Origin: an uncultured Sinobacteraceae bacterium
Lineage (GTDB): Bacteria > Pseudomonadota > Gammaproteobacteria > Nevskiales > Nevskiaceae
Direction: 5' to 3'
DNA: 64,000 bases
Assembly (NCBI GenBank): GCA_903822975.1
Contig: CAIJRD010000002.1
Coordinates: 186,001-250,000, forward strand
Part shown: one piece after another, positions 20,071-27,946 of the stretch
How positions within the stretch are numbered: position 1 is the first letter of the stretch
Layout of the letters: each line of letters opens with the position of its first letter
The notes under the pieces: model-generated
The model's database searches: none
Told to the model about the DNA's origin: nothing
The model's input: the letters and a program-made list of their open reading frames with translations, nothing else
Made by a program: the position numbers and the translations under genes

Positions 20071-20575
20071 TGTCTCGACATGACTGGGCACGTGCCTAAA
20101 CTAACTCAAGAAACTGCAGCGGCCAGTATGCAGGTTATCTAACCGGCAAATAACCCAAACGTTCATGCTACAAAAAGACGATGAAAGCGCGGGACATTGT
20201 TCTGTAAGTCTGAACCTGGCGTCGCAGGACGCCGTCGTTTTCAATCTTCGGGGGGCGCAATCGTAATTGCCCTGTGAGTCTGGAAATCGGGTCGAAGAGA
20301 CGGCAGCGTTTGTGGGGGCTGTCGCAGGCAGTAACGGGTCCAAAGTAAAGCTTAGAGATCGAATGTAACGGTTTAATTAAAACGGCAGCATTCTTTGGTG
20401 CGACGGTCTTCACACTCGACCGCAATACGTCGACCGAGCGCTGATCAAACCGCGAATGCATCGCGTTGGCCGTTATAATTCGATTGTCGAAGCGCGTAGC
20501 GAGAGCCAGCGGTCGTTGATCGATACGGCGTGGCCCCAGGTAGATCGTACAGAGAATCAGGAGAGGGTTACTTTA
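20071..20575. other. divergent intergenic region, 0.5 kb
   Basis: No convincing gene is seen. The region separates the divergent glycosyltransferase and sulfotransferase genes and is AT-richer than its surroundings. It contains a consensus -10 hexamer TATAAT at 20474-20479 (plus strand) without a good -35. A 12-mer, ACGGTTTAATTA, at 20368-20379 recurs in the other large divergent gap at 27688-27699. Promoters for both genes are expected here. Confidence 0.6.
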
Positions 20576-21349
20576 ATGATAGTACTTAGCTACGGAATGA
20601 CGAAGTCTGGTAGCACCTTGGCGTTTGAGTTGTGCAAAGCAATTCTGGAAAAGCGCGGATTCGCGCAGCGTCGTCTGCCTGACGAAGTCGTCACGCCCGG
20701 ACACCACATAAACTTCCTACAGGAGGTTAGTGTGGTTGGCTTGCAAGCGCTTTTGAAGGAGGTTGCTCAGGGGGAATTTGTTGCGATTAAATTGCATACC
20801 GGGTTGCGGCAGCCGGAGGCAGATTTCATCGGCCAGCAGATCAGCGCGGGAACGATCAAGCTGCACGTCAATTTTCGTGACCCGCGTGAGGTATGTCTGT
20901 CGTTGGTTGATGCCGGCGCCAAGGCGCGCGAAAAGCAACGACAGGCATTTTCAGAGATCGTGACGCTTAGCGATGCTGCAAATGCGGTCAAACGTCAGTT
21001 GAACATTTGTCGCCGGTGGGGATCGATTGAGGGCGCCTTGCCGTTGTTCTACAACCAGGTCGCTTTCGAAACGGGTGCAGCGATTGAGCGCATATGCGCC
21101 GACTTCGGCTTTCCGATGTTTGATCAGCCGACATGTGCGGAATTGATGGCGCCATTATTCGGTGAGACCTTCACGCAGAAGAATAAAGCCGTCAAGGATC
21201 GTTACAAAGACGATCTCACCGTCCGACAGAACGAAATGTTGCTCGATCAAATTCCAGGGGTTCGACCTTTCATCAACAGAGTCTGCGAGCAGGGTGACTA
21301 TTCGTGGTTTTCGCAGATTCGCAGGGGCGCGACGGAGGAAGTCGTTTAG
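20576..21349 (+). CDS. sulfotransferase-family protein
   Basis: The ATG at 20576 is preceded by GGAGAGG nine bases upstream, so it is preferred over the longer reading from 20456. The product has 257 residues. 'SYGMTKSGSTLAFELCKAIL' at the N-terminus is the 5'-phosphosulfate-binding loop (P-loop-like) of PAPS-dependent sulfotransferases. 'VNFRDPREVCLSLVDAG' about a third of the way in is the 3'-phosphate-binding strand and helix with the Arg-Asp-Pro core. It would transfer sulfate from PAPS to a hydroxyl or amino group. In this region a sulfated exopolysaccharide is a natural guess, but the acceptor cannot be read from sequence. It converges with the hydrolase gene 8 bases downstream. Confidence 0.8.
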   Translation: MIVLSYGMTKSGSTLAFELCKAILEKRGFAQRRLPDEVVTPGHHINFLQEVSVVGLQALLKEVAQGEFVAIKLHTGLRQPEADFIGQQISAGTIKLHVNFRDPREVCLSLVDAGAKAREKQRQAFSEIVTLSDAANAVKRQLNICRRWGSIEGALPLFYNQVAFETGAAIERICADFGFPMFDQPTCAELMAPLFGETFTQKNKAVKDRYKDDLTVRQNEMLLDQIPGVRPFINRVCEQGDYSWFSQIRRGATEEVV

Positions 21350-21357
21350 GCCACGGT

Positions 21358-22398
21358 CTACTTGGAATTGAGCGGCTCATCAATTGACGGTCGCTTGTTG
21401 GATCGTTGCTCTGCGCGAGCCAGACATTCTGCCGCATGCTGTAAGTTCCCAGCCTTCATGTACAGCCCGGCGAGGGTTCGCAAAGCGCGTGGGCTGTCGA
21501 CACCCTCGAGCATATGAATTGCTGTATCAAGATCTGTTTTAGCGACCGCGCTCGCGGATACAGATAACGCCAACGCGGATTTAGGACTGCGTTCCGCGGC
21601 AAGCGCGAGTACGCGAGTTGCTAACTTGTGACGGCCAGAGGCATGTAGTCGTTTGCCTAGGCTGGCGTAGTACATCGGTGATTGCTTTCTTTGTGAATGG
21701 AGCAGGGCGGCGATGCTGCGTTTTGCCAGCAGCGGTCGTTGCTGCGTAAGTGCGATCACACGTTTCAGAATGTCGGATCCGAGCACCAGGTTCACTGTTG
21801 CATGGTCCGCATAGCGAACCGGAAGCAATGCAACAGTTGATGGCTGTTGCTTCCGGATGAGCAGTGCATTGAGGCGGTCGAGCGTGTGCATGCGGTCGAA
21901 TACGATCATGCTGCGAGTCGACAGGTCTGCTGCCTCTATCGACATCCGTCGATTGTACGGCCGAAAGTTCGCGCGGAAGCGCTCGTCATCGATTTCGTTC
22001 GGATCGATAGAAAACTGCGGCGAAAAAGCCAGTACGACGTCGGCGGCGAGCAGCTTGGAGAATTTCAGCGCGGCATAGCCGCCCATACTGAAGCCGTAGA
22101 GGACACGCCGCAGTTGTGTAGGAAGTTCGGGGCGAATCGCGCGAATCAGACGTCGCGTATCAGCATTCGGGTACCAATGTGCTTGCTTGGCGACGAACGA
22201 CAACGTTGTAACTCGATTCTTGAGTGCGAATTTATCTGCCCAAAACGCCTCATGTTCGCCTGCTTGGCGCATCGGGCTAAACGTTACCAATAGGTACTCG
22301 CTGTCACCCCGCGCGAACACAACTTTCGTATGCTCTGACTCGGCGAGTATTTCGATATCGGCGACGTGTACCGGGTCAGATGACTCTTCCGAATTCAT
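21358..22398 (-). CDS. alpha/beta hydrolase with C-terminal TPR-like repeats
   Basis: This 346-residue protein starts at the ATG at 22398; a TTG at 22434 would overlap the divergent gene. The N-terminal half is an alpha/beta hydrolase with the nucleophile elbow 'GFSMGG' (Ser about 104). A likely acid/His pair lies near 'VRYADHATV' (about residue 206). From about residue 230, helical pairs of about 34 residues ('SPMYYASLGKRLHASGRHKLATR', 'ALRTLAGLYMKAGNLQHAAECL') look like TPR repeats. No signal peptide is seen, so it is probably cytoplasmic. A deacylase or esterase acting on a polysaccharide precursor or carrier is possible but unproven. Only about 36 bases separate it from the divergent gene start. 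Confidence 0.7.
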   Translation of the reverse strand: MNSEESSDPVHVADIEILAESEHTKVVFARGDSEYLLVTFSPMRQAGEHEAFWADKFALKNRVTTLSFVAKQAHWYPNADTRRLIRAIRPELPTQLRRVLYGFSMGGYAALKFSKLLAADVVLAFSPQFSIDPNEIDDERFRANFRPYNRRMSIEAADLSTRSMIVFDRMHTLDRLNALLIRKQQPSTVALLPVRYADHATVNLVLGSDILKRVIALTQQRPLLAKRSIAALLHSQRKQSPMYYASLGKRLHASGRHKLATRVLALAAERSPKSALALSVSASAVAKTDLDTAIHMLEGVDSPRALRTLAGLYMKAGNLQHAAECLARAEQRSNKRPSIDEPLNSK

Positions 22399-22428
22399 AG
22401 GTTTAGGGTAACGAGGCAGCCCTGCAGT

Positions 22429-23253
22429 ATGCAAATGAAAAGTATCCTCTGCTACGGGTTGGCAACGATTCTTTACGCGTCCTGCTCCGCGTTCGGGGAA
22501 GCGCCTTCGGCGATAACATCTGCGACATGGACAGAGTCGCTATGTGAGGATTTGCCGCATTCGGCAGTTGTTGATATCCCCGCTTTCTGGCGAGCATCCA
22601 ATTCTCGCGCTCCGCTTGTCGTTTTCGTGCATGGAGGTGCCTGGAGCAAGGGTGATAAGAATCAGGCCGCTGGCCTCGCGCCTTTCTTCAATCGGCAAGG
22701 ATACGCGCTAGCATCGGTAAATTACCGATTGGCGCCGCGCGTGAACGTGGCTGCGCAGGTGGCAGATGTTTGTGCCGGAGTTCTATACCTGCGAGCTCAT
22801 GCGAGCAGCCTTGGTGTGGATGCTGAAAGAGTTGCCTTAGTCGGCCATTCAGCTGGAGCGAATCTGGCGGCGCTCGCTACGCCCGGCCTTGCCCCGAGAG
22901 CGCTTGTTTTGCTGGACGGTGTTGGCCTCGACGTTGGCGACGAAATAAGCAGAATACCTTCGTTGGCTCGTGTCTTCGGTAGCGATCCGGCAACGTGGTC
23001 TCGGCTCTCGCCGGTGTCCCTCGCGCGCGCGGGTTTAAAGTTCCCTCAGACATTTGTGGGGTACACCGATTTTCGAGCCGATACGGTCCCGCAGGCGCAG
23101 TCGATGGTCGCCGCACTTACTGCGGAAGGGATTAGGGCGGAGTCGAAGTTCTATCCAGGGCGACGGCATGGCAGCTTCTTCATGAACTTACGTCGACCAG
23201 AAGACCCGATGTCGACGGACGTCCAGGCCTTTCTGGCGAGGGCACTAAAATAG
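22429..23253 (+). CDS. exported alpha/beta hydrolase (HSL/BD-FAE-like esterase)
   Basis: This protein has 274 residues (272 if the second ATG at 22435 is used). It has a hydrophobic N-terminus with Cys near residue 19 that might be a non-classical lipobox or a signal peptidase I site. 'VVFVHGGAW' (about 65-72) is the HGG oxyanion-hole motif of the hormone-sensitive-lipase/carboxylesterase group. 'LVGHSAGANLA' gives the nucleophile (Ser about 141). The Asp is probably in 'YTDFRAD' and the His in 'GRRHGSFF' near the end. It likely hydrolyses acyl esters outside the cytoplasm. It is divergent from the TPR hydrolase and convergent with the kps-type operon, 11 bases away. Confidence 0.82.
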   Translation: MQMKSILCYGLATILYASCSAFGEAPSAITSATWTESLCEDLPHSAVVDIPAFWRASNSRAPLVVFVHGGAWSKGDKNQAAGLAPFFNRQGYALASVNYRLAPRVNVAAQVADVCAGVLYLRAHASSLGVDAERVALVGHSAGANLAALATPGLAPRALVLLDGVGLDVGDEISRIPSLARVFGSDPATWSRLSPVSLARAGLKFPQTFVGYTDFRADTVPQAQSMVAALTAEGIRAESKFYPGRRHGSFFMNLRRPEDPMSTDVQAFLARALK

Positions 23254-23264
23254 CGCGTAGAAAA

Positions 23265-24467
23265 CTAGCGCGTCGGGGCCCAAATGTTCGACCCGTATGC
23301 CAGCAGGACCAGTGGCGCAACTTCGTTGGTCTGCTTGGCAATCGCTGGGATGTTTAGCTTGCAGTCACTGGCATCCGGACTGCAGTAGTTTGACCACATG
23401 CCGCCGCTGGGTGATTGCGCTGACCACAGCTTCTGTTCGAGCTGCGCTTTCTGCACGCTTCCTAGTTGCGACTGGGTGCCGACACCCAGCGCATTCGCAC
23501 ACATCAGTGCAAATGCAAGATCGCGTGTCCAATAGACGCCGACCAACCGACCGCCTGATTCGGGATCATTCTTTGGATTCGCGAATCCATTGCCGTCCCA
23601 ACGGGTCATCGCAAGATCGAACATTTGCTGTGCAGTTCTTGTGTGGCCGAGCAAAGATTGGCGGAGGCAGCCGTACTTGAATAGATCGCGTGCGGATTTG
23701 CGCGAAATTGCAGCCATCTGAACATGGCCCGTTCGATCGGCGGGGTAGTCGGTGCCGATGATCGGCGTCTGTAGCGAGTCGAAGGCAGCGTCGGCTGGAT
23801 CTGGGTATTGGCGCATGCGCAGGTATTGCCAGTCGCCAGGAGTTGGCAGGCGACACCGAGAATCGGTAGGCGCGCTGCCGCGCTCGTAGGCCGGTAGTGC
23901 CCCGACAACGACATCGCTCTGTGTATCGGGGCAGAAGTCGGGATAGGTGCGTTCCCAGTGCGTACGCCAACTCTGCGAAAGAAGGCGGCCCAAAGCCGGC
24001 GCGTATTGCATCAAGGCCCCGGCGCCGTACAGTGCGTTGTCCTGCAACCAGTAGGTTTTCTGCAGCTGGCGTAGACGTGTGCTTGATTCAGGTCGGCCTG
24101 CTGCTTGACCATCCGGTACTGCTGAGAGCAGTCGCACCGACAGGTTGTTGGCGTAGTCATGAACGACCCACCGGAGCAAATCCGCTAGATGCGAGTTAAT
24201 TGCGGCCGGCGGCAGCGTTGATTGCAACTTGCTCGCCTTGCGCACCGCCTGAACCGCAGCGAGTGCAGACAGTCGATTCTCGGAAAGCAGTGAGTCGATG
24301 TCGCTGCGCTCTGCACTAGTGCTGCTTGCGTCGGCAGACGATGCCGCGCTGTAAGAACTCGTACCAAGCACCATCGCAGCAACCAGCGCAGGCAGCAGCA
24401 ATTGGGCGGTCGGGCAATTCCAAATCCGATTTCTCAGGATTGCAGTAGTTGAATTGGCGATCGTCAA
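23265..24467 (-). CDS. secreted protein of unknown function in the capsule export operon
   Basis: This 400-residue protein has a long N-terminal region ending in a hydrophobic signal segment (about residues 20-42, 'LLLPALVAAMVLGTSS'). The mature part is helical, with aromatic-rich 'TYWLQDNALYGAGALMQY', 'VGVYWTRDLAFALM' and a closing 'EVAPLVLLAYGS'. Six Cys lie in the second half, including Cys pairs near 'NYCSPDASDC'. The helical, Trp/Tyr-rich pattern is reminiscent of alpha/alpha-toroid carbohydrate enzymes, but I do not recognise a family. It starts 9 bases after the KpsT-type gene, so it is very likely co-transcribed with the exporter and may trim or modify the exported polysaccharide. Confidence 0.65.
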   Translation of the reverse strand: MTIANSTTAILRNRIWNCPTAQLLLPALVAAMVLGTSSYSAASSADASSTSAERSDIDSLLSENRLSALAAVQAVRKASKLQSTLPPAAINSHLADLLRWVVHDYANNLSVRLLSAVPDGQAAGRPESSTRLRQLQKTYWLQDNALYGAGALMQYAPALGRLLSQSWRTHWERTYPDFCPDTQSDVVVGALPAYERGSAPTDSRCRLPTPGDWQYLRMRQYPDPADAAFDSLQTPIIGTDYPADRTGHVQMAAISRKSARDLFKYGCLRQSLLGHTRTAQQMFDLAMTRWDGNGFANPKNDPESGGRLVGVYWTRDLAFALMCANALGVGTQSQLGSVQKAQLEQKLWSAQSPSGGMWSNYCSPDASDCKLNIPAIAKQTNEVAPLVLLAYGSNIWAPTR

Positions 24468-24476
24468 GCCGATTCC

Positions 24477-25136
24477 TTACGCGACCAGGGCATACTTCTT
24501 CCAGTCGCTACCGTGTTTTACGTCGAAGGTATCGATGTGGCGACCCTTTTCGATCAGAATGCCGATATCGCAGGATTGCTTGATCGTCGCGGGTTGATGC
24601 GAAACCATCAGCAGCGCGCGATCGCTCCGTTTGTCAAATAATTCCTCTTTGCATTTCTTGCGGAATCTACGATCACCCACAGCAAAAACTTCATCGACCA
24701 GATAGCAGTCGAATTCGATCGCCAGTGATACGCCGAAGGAGAGCTTGGCACGCATGCCGGATGAATAGGTCTGCACGGGATCGCGAAGCCGCGCGCCCAA
24801 TTCTGTGAAGTCTTCGACATAGGCGCAAAGTTCTTCAAAGGAGCGCTGATAAATCCGAGCGATGAATCGCAGGTTTTCATAGGCGGAAAGGTTGTTCTGA
24901 AATCCGCCACGAAATGCCAGCGGCCATGAAACACTCATTTCGCGCCGCACCTTGCCGCGTGTGGGCAGCTCGACGCCGCCAACTACCCTGATCAGCGTGG
25001 ACTTGCCCGATCCGTTCTTGCCCAACACACCGATGCGCTGACCGCGACAGACAGTCAAGTTGATTCCGTCCAGCGCGCGAATGCGTCCGCTGTTGGTTCG
25101 ATAGTCTTTTACTAGGTTCGAAACGGTAATCATCAA
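24477..25136 (-). CDS. kpsT: ABC transporter ATPase, KpsT/Wzt type
   Basis: This 219-residue ATPase has the usual size for KpsT. Walker A is 'GKNGSGKST' (about 39-47). The signature 'YSSGM' (about 124-128) is the degenerate form typical of polysaccharide exporters. Walker B ends in 'CYLVDEVF' (Asp-Glu about 148-149), followed by the D-loop 'AVGD' and the switch His in 'MVSHQ'. There is no C-terminal carbohydrate-binding extension, which points to the capsule (KpsT/BexA/CtrD) rather than the O-antigen Wzt type. The start overlaps the stop of the KpsM-type gene by 4 bases. It powers export of lipid-linked polysaccharide across the inner membrane. Confidence 0.93.
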   Translation of the reverse strand: MMITVSNLVKDYRTNSGRIRALDGINLTVCRGQRIGVLGKNGSGKSTLIRVVGGVELPTRGKVRREMSVSWPLAFRGGFQNNLSAYENLRFIARIYQRSFEELCAYVEDFTELGARLRDPVQTYSSGMRAKLSFGVSLAIEFDCYLVDEVFAVGDRRFRKKCKEELFDKRSDRALLMVSHQPATIKQSCDIGILIEKGRHIDTFDVKHGSDWKKYALVA

Positions 25137-25912
25137 TCGTTCATCCGTGAACGCCCGATATGCAGCACGACGAGCCCGATCAGCGTCAGCAGCAGATTGA
25201 CGCCGATGGTGTATGGCAAATCGAAATAGGTCGAGTACGATGCGCCGAAGTAGCCGCGCCGCAAAACTTCCGAGGCGTTCGCCGGGGGAAACAGGAGCAG
25301 GTAATAGCGGAGGTTCTCAGGAACCCAATCGAGCATGAAGAACGCGCCATAAGCGGGAAGCATCAACAGCGAGATTGGCATGAAAAGTCGACGCACAGTC
25401 TCCCAAATCAATGCCAAACCCGAAAAGAAAAAGCAGGCCGCAGCGATGAACCAAATATGTAGAAACCAACCCAAATAGATATAGCCAAGCAGGCGCGGCA
25501 TCGTCAGCTGATCAAAAAGATAGAAGCCGAAATAAATCGCGCAGAACGCAATCAGTACCGAAATGATCTCAACCAAAAGTCGGGAGAGCACCAGGTCGAG
25601 GTAGTGCACTTGGCGGTGGTAGAGCAGTCCGCTATTCGCCTTCAAAGCCGCGACCCCGGCGACGCCGCCATGACGGAACAGCAGGTGCGGCATGTAGCCC
25701 GTCAAGATGAAAAGTATTACCGGCACCGACTGGATCTGCGTGGCGCCTTTGAAAACATGAATGCCTACGACAATCATCGTCACCAAAGCTGGTTCGATAA
25801 GTAACCAAAGAACGCCGGCCGCGTCGCCCCCATGACGCGATCCGATGTCGCGCAACAGCAGGGCATGAATCACCCTCGATTGAGCCTTCAGTCCGGCGAC
25901 CAGGGTGCTCAT
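25133..25912 (-). CDS. kpsM: ABC-2 permease of capsule polysaccharide export, KpsM type
   Basis: This 259-residue protein has six hydrophobic segments and the N-terminal amphipathic 'LLLRDIGSRHGG' typical of ABC-2 polysaccharide permeases (KpsM/BexB/CtrC). The second half has 'FSGLALIWETVRRLFMPISLLMLPAYGAFF', a conserved transmembrane region of this family. It lies 6 bases after the KpsE-type gene and overlaps the KpsT-type gene, giving a tight kpsE-kpsM-kpsT order. It forms the inner-membrane channel with the ATPase. Confidence 0.92.
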   Translation of the reverse strand: MSTLVAGLKAQSRVIHALLLRDIGSRHGGDAAGVLWLLIEPALVTMIVVGIHVFKGATQIQSVPVILFILTGYMPHLLFRHGGVAGVAALKANSGLLYHRQVHYLDLVLSRLLVEIISVLIAFCAIYFGFYLFDQLTMPRLLGYIYLGWFLHIWFIAAACFFFSGLALIWETVRRLFMPISLLMLPAYGAFFMLDWVPENLRYYLLLFPPANASEVLRRGYFGASYSTYFDLPYTIGVNLLLTLIGLVVLHIGRSRMND

Positions 25913-25918
25913 GTCGCG

Positions 25919-27028
25919 TCAGTTTGAAACGTGTTCTTTGGCGACACTGACCATCAGTCGACCGATTGCATAAATCAGCAAGAACGTGATGACCGCAATC
26001 AGTGTGTCGAGCAACTTGTATGGATAGAGTGCACGATCTGGAATATTCGGTGCGGCGACACGTTCGATATACAGCTGTTGCTGCTGTACGGTGACTTCGG
26101 CGGTCTCAAGTGCGCTGACTGAGGTTTGTAGCATTAACTGTACGAACTGCTGCTTATTCAGTAGTTGCTCGTACTCCGCCATCTTGGGAGCCAGCGACTG
26201 GGTTCCGCCCGAGTCGCGCTGCTCCTCTGCGGAAACCTGCTGCTGTAGCGATTCGATTCGTTGACGAAGGCTGGCAATCTGAGGGCTCTGCGGCGACGCC
26301 TTCTGGATTTGCGTGAGCAAACCTCGGGTGGAAACGAGATCGGCCTCCATTGATGCCAATCGCGCCAGCGCGGCGGTTGATGATGCAGTTGGATCGATCA
26401 TCAATTCGCGAAAGCGGAAGTCGGTGATCTGCTTCTGAATGTCGCCTCCCTCGTGCTGAAGATGCTCCACTTCGAGACGCGCGGCGGCGAGGGAATCATT
26501 TCGTGCCCGCTCGTTCAGTGCATTGACCAGGGATTCGCTCAGATCCAGAAGCTTTGTGGCGACAAGTTGAGCATCATCAGGCCGAAACGCGAACACTGAC
26601 AGTGTGCTTACCCCGGATTGCAGGTCGTAGTCGACCTCGGTCCAATAGCCGTAGTGAATAAAGAGATTTTCGAACGACGGCCGATAGAGCAGGTTGGGAA
26701 ACTTTGCGACAAAGTCGAAACGGGCTTCTGGACGGGCGTAGATCGAACGGATGTCGGCGCTCTGTTCCAGCGAATGCAGCGCATCGCGCGACAGCAGATA
26801 AGCGGCGACGGTGTACGAGTCCGAAGAGCCTCCGAAGCCGCTACCCTGAAGCATGGAAGACAGACCGCTAGTGGCCGTCGACTGCGTTGTGTTCTTGACC
26901 ACGTATTGCGCTTCAGACTCGTAAATGTCTGCAGCAAAGATCGCATAGTAAATTGCGACGAGAACGCTGGGCAGCAGAACGACGAGACTGAATCCTGGAC
27001 GAGCGCGCAGGTAGCCGATGAGGCGCAT
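25919..27028 (-). CDS. kpsE: capsule export inner-membrane PCP protein, KpsE/CtrB/BexC type
   Basis: This 369-residue protein has a transmembrane segment near residues 14-33 ('FSLVVLLPSVLVAIYYAIFA') followed by 'DIYESEAQYVVKN', the classic start of the KpsE/BexC polysaccharide co-polymerase group. The periplasmic domain is a long coiled coil (about 150-310). A second transmembrane segment lies near the C-terminus ('LLDTLIAVITFLLIYAIGRLM'). It bridges the ABC transporter and the Wza/KpsD outer-membrane channel; a matching lipoprotein is encoded at 29926. It is the first gene of the minus-strand export operon. Confidence 0.92.
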   Translation of the reverse strand: MRLIGYLRARPGFSLVVLLPSVLVAIYYAIFAADIYESEAQYVVKNTTQSTATSGLSSMLQGSGFGGSSDSYTVAAYLLSRDALHSLEQSADIRSIYARPEARFDFVAKFPNLLYRPSFENLFIHYGYWTEVDYDLQSGVSTLSVFAFRPDDAQLVATKLLDLSESLVNALNERARNDSLAAARLEVEHLQHEGGDIQKQITDFRFRELMIDPTASSTAALARLASMEADLVSTRGLLTQIQKASPQSPQIASLRQRIESLQQQVSAEEQRDSGGTQSLAPKMAEYEQLLNKQQFVQLMLQTSVSALETAEVTVQQQQLYIERVAAPNIPDRALYPYKLLDTLIAVITFLLIYAIGRLMVSVAKEHVSN

Positions 27029-27148
27029 AGAAAGTATTTCGAAAGGAAAACTGTTATTGAAACAGCGGATTCTTCGATTCCAGCCCCGGTCGCCTCGGCT
27101 GGCGCCTTGAGCGTGGCGCTCGAGACTGAACCAAGGTCCGGCCTGGCG

Positions 27149-27451
27149 CTATTTGGTCTCTGCGATTTCGCGAAATTTTTTGGCAACAGCCAGAACCACC
27201 CGCTTCGATGCCGGTCCGGCCTGGGCGTCGCCGCCGCTCTTGGGAACTACGTCCTTTACACGCAACCTGCCGAGTTCGCCGATTTGAACCAGCTTGCCCT
27301 TCTTCAGTTCCTGCGCGGCAAGGGCAACCATCCCATCGATTGTTGTTTTAACTTTGATTTTAGGAAGCTGTAGCTGCTTCGCCAAGGCTGCGATGAGTTC
27401 GGGGTAACGAACGACACCGGCGCTGTCTTGATCATTTTTCATGAGTCCCAT
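27149..27451 (-). CDS. HU/IHF-like DNA-binding protein, divergent member
   Basis: This is a 100-residue basic protein (alternative start at 27442). 'YPELIAALAKQLQLPKIKVKTTIDGMVALAAQELKKGKLVQIGELGRLRVKDV' follows the helix-helix-strand pattern of HU, including the position of the conserved 'G-x-G/L-G-x-F' turn as 'IGELGRL'. The DNA-intercalating arm (RNPxTG in HU) is replaced by 'KSGGDAQAGPASKR', so the usual Asn-Pro is missing. 'RVVLAVAKKFREI' at the end matches the HU C-terminal helix. It lies 120 bases upstream of the export operon on the same strand, so it may be co-transcribed with it or regulate the region. The assignment is by pattern only. Confidence 0.72.
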   Translation of the reverse strand: MGLMKNDQDSAGVVRYPELIAALAKQLQLPKIKVKTTIDGMVALAAQELKKGKLVQIGELGRLRVKDVVPKSGGDAQAGPASKRVVLAVAKKFREIAETK

Positions 27452-27946
27452 TGTGTTCTTTTCCCGTTGATTACTTAGTTAACCCTGATGGACGTCTAAG
27501 CCGATAAAACGGCTTTTCATAATTAGTTTCTTGCAACTAACTGGCCAGCCGAGACGGCGCGATTGCTACCACGATCGGCGCGACATGGTCGCCTATGCAT
27601 TAGTGCCAGTGGGGTCGCGTTTGGCGGATTCTTGTCCCGCAAGGAGCGGGTAAAAATGACTGTTCATTATTGTCATCTGTAAGTGCTACGGTTTAATTAC
27701 ACCAAGGCGACTAGGTATCGATTAACAAAGGCCGCGTGTCCGGGTGCTTTTCGAATGGTGGTGAAAAGCAATGGTGGTGAAAAGCGTAGCGACGCAAAAA
27801 AGAAATATTACACGTATAGACTGTTTGTGCAGATATTCAGACGCGTGAGGCGCCCGGAAATAGGCACCTAATGCTATCAATGAATTGATTTGGAGCACTC
27901 CGGTGATTTATGAGTGCCCGATAACTCGGAAGGCGGGAACAGCGGC
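27452..27946. other. divergent intergenic region, 0.5 kb, AT-richer
   Basis: This gap lies between the minus-strand HU/kps genes and the plus-strand glycosyltransferase gene. It contains an exact 16-base tandem duplication (AATGGTGGTGAAAAGC at 27754-27769 and 27770-27785). It also has ACGGTTTAATTA at 27688-27699, shared with the gap at 20368. The one ORF inside (27683-27871, 62 codons) is basic, low in complexity and lacks a ribosome site, so it is not called. Regulatory sequences for both directions are expected here. Confidence 0.6.
27754..27785 (+). repeat. 16-base exact tandem duplication
   Basis: Two adjacent identical copies of AATGGTGGTGAAAAGC lie about 160 bases before the glycosyltransferase gene. 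This may be a recent slippage event or a paired regulator site. Confidence 0.9.

Noticed and set aside
27683-27871. 62-codon plus-strand ORF in the divergent gap
   Set aside because: It has no ribosome site, a very basic composition, and spans a tandem duplication.
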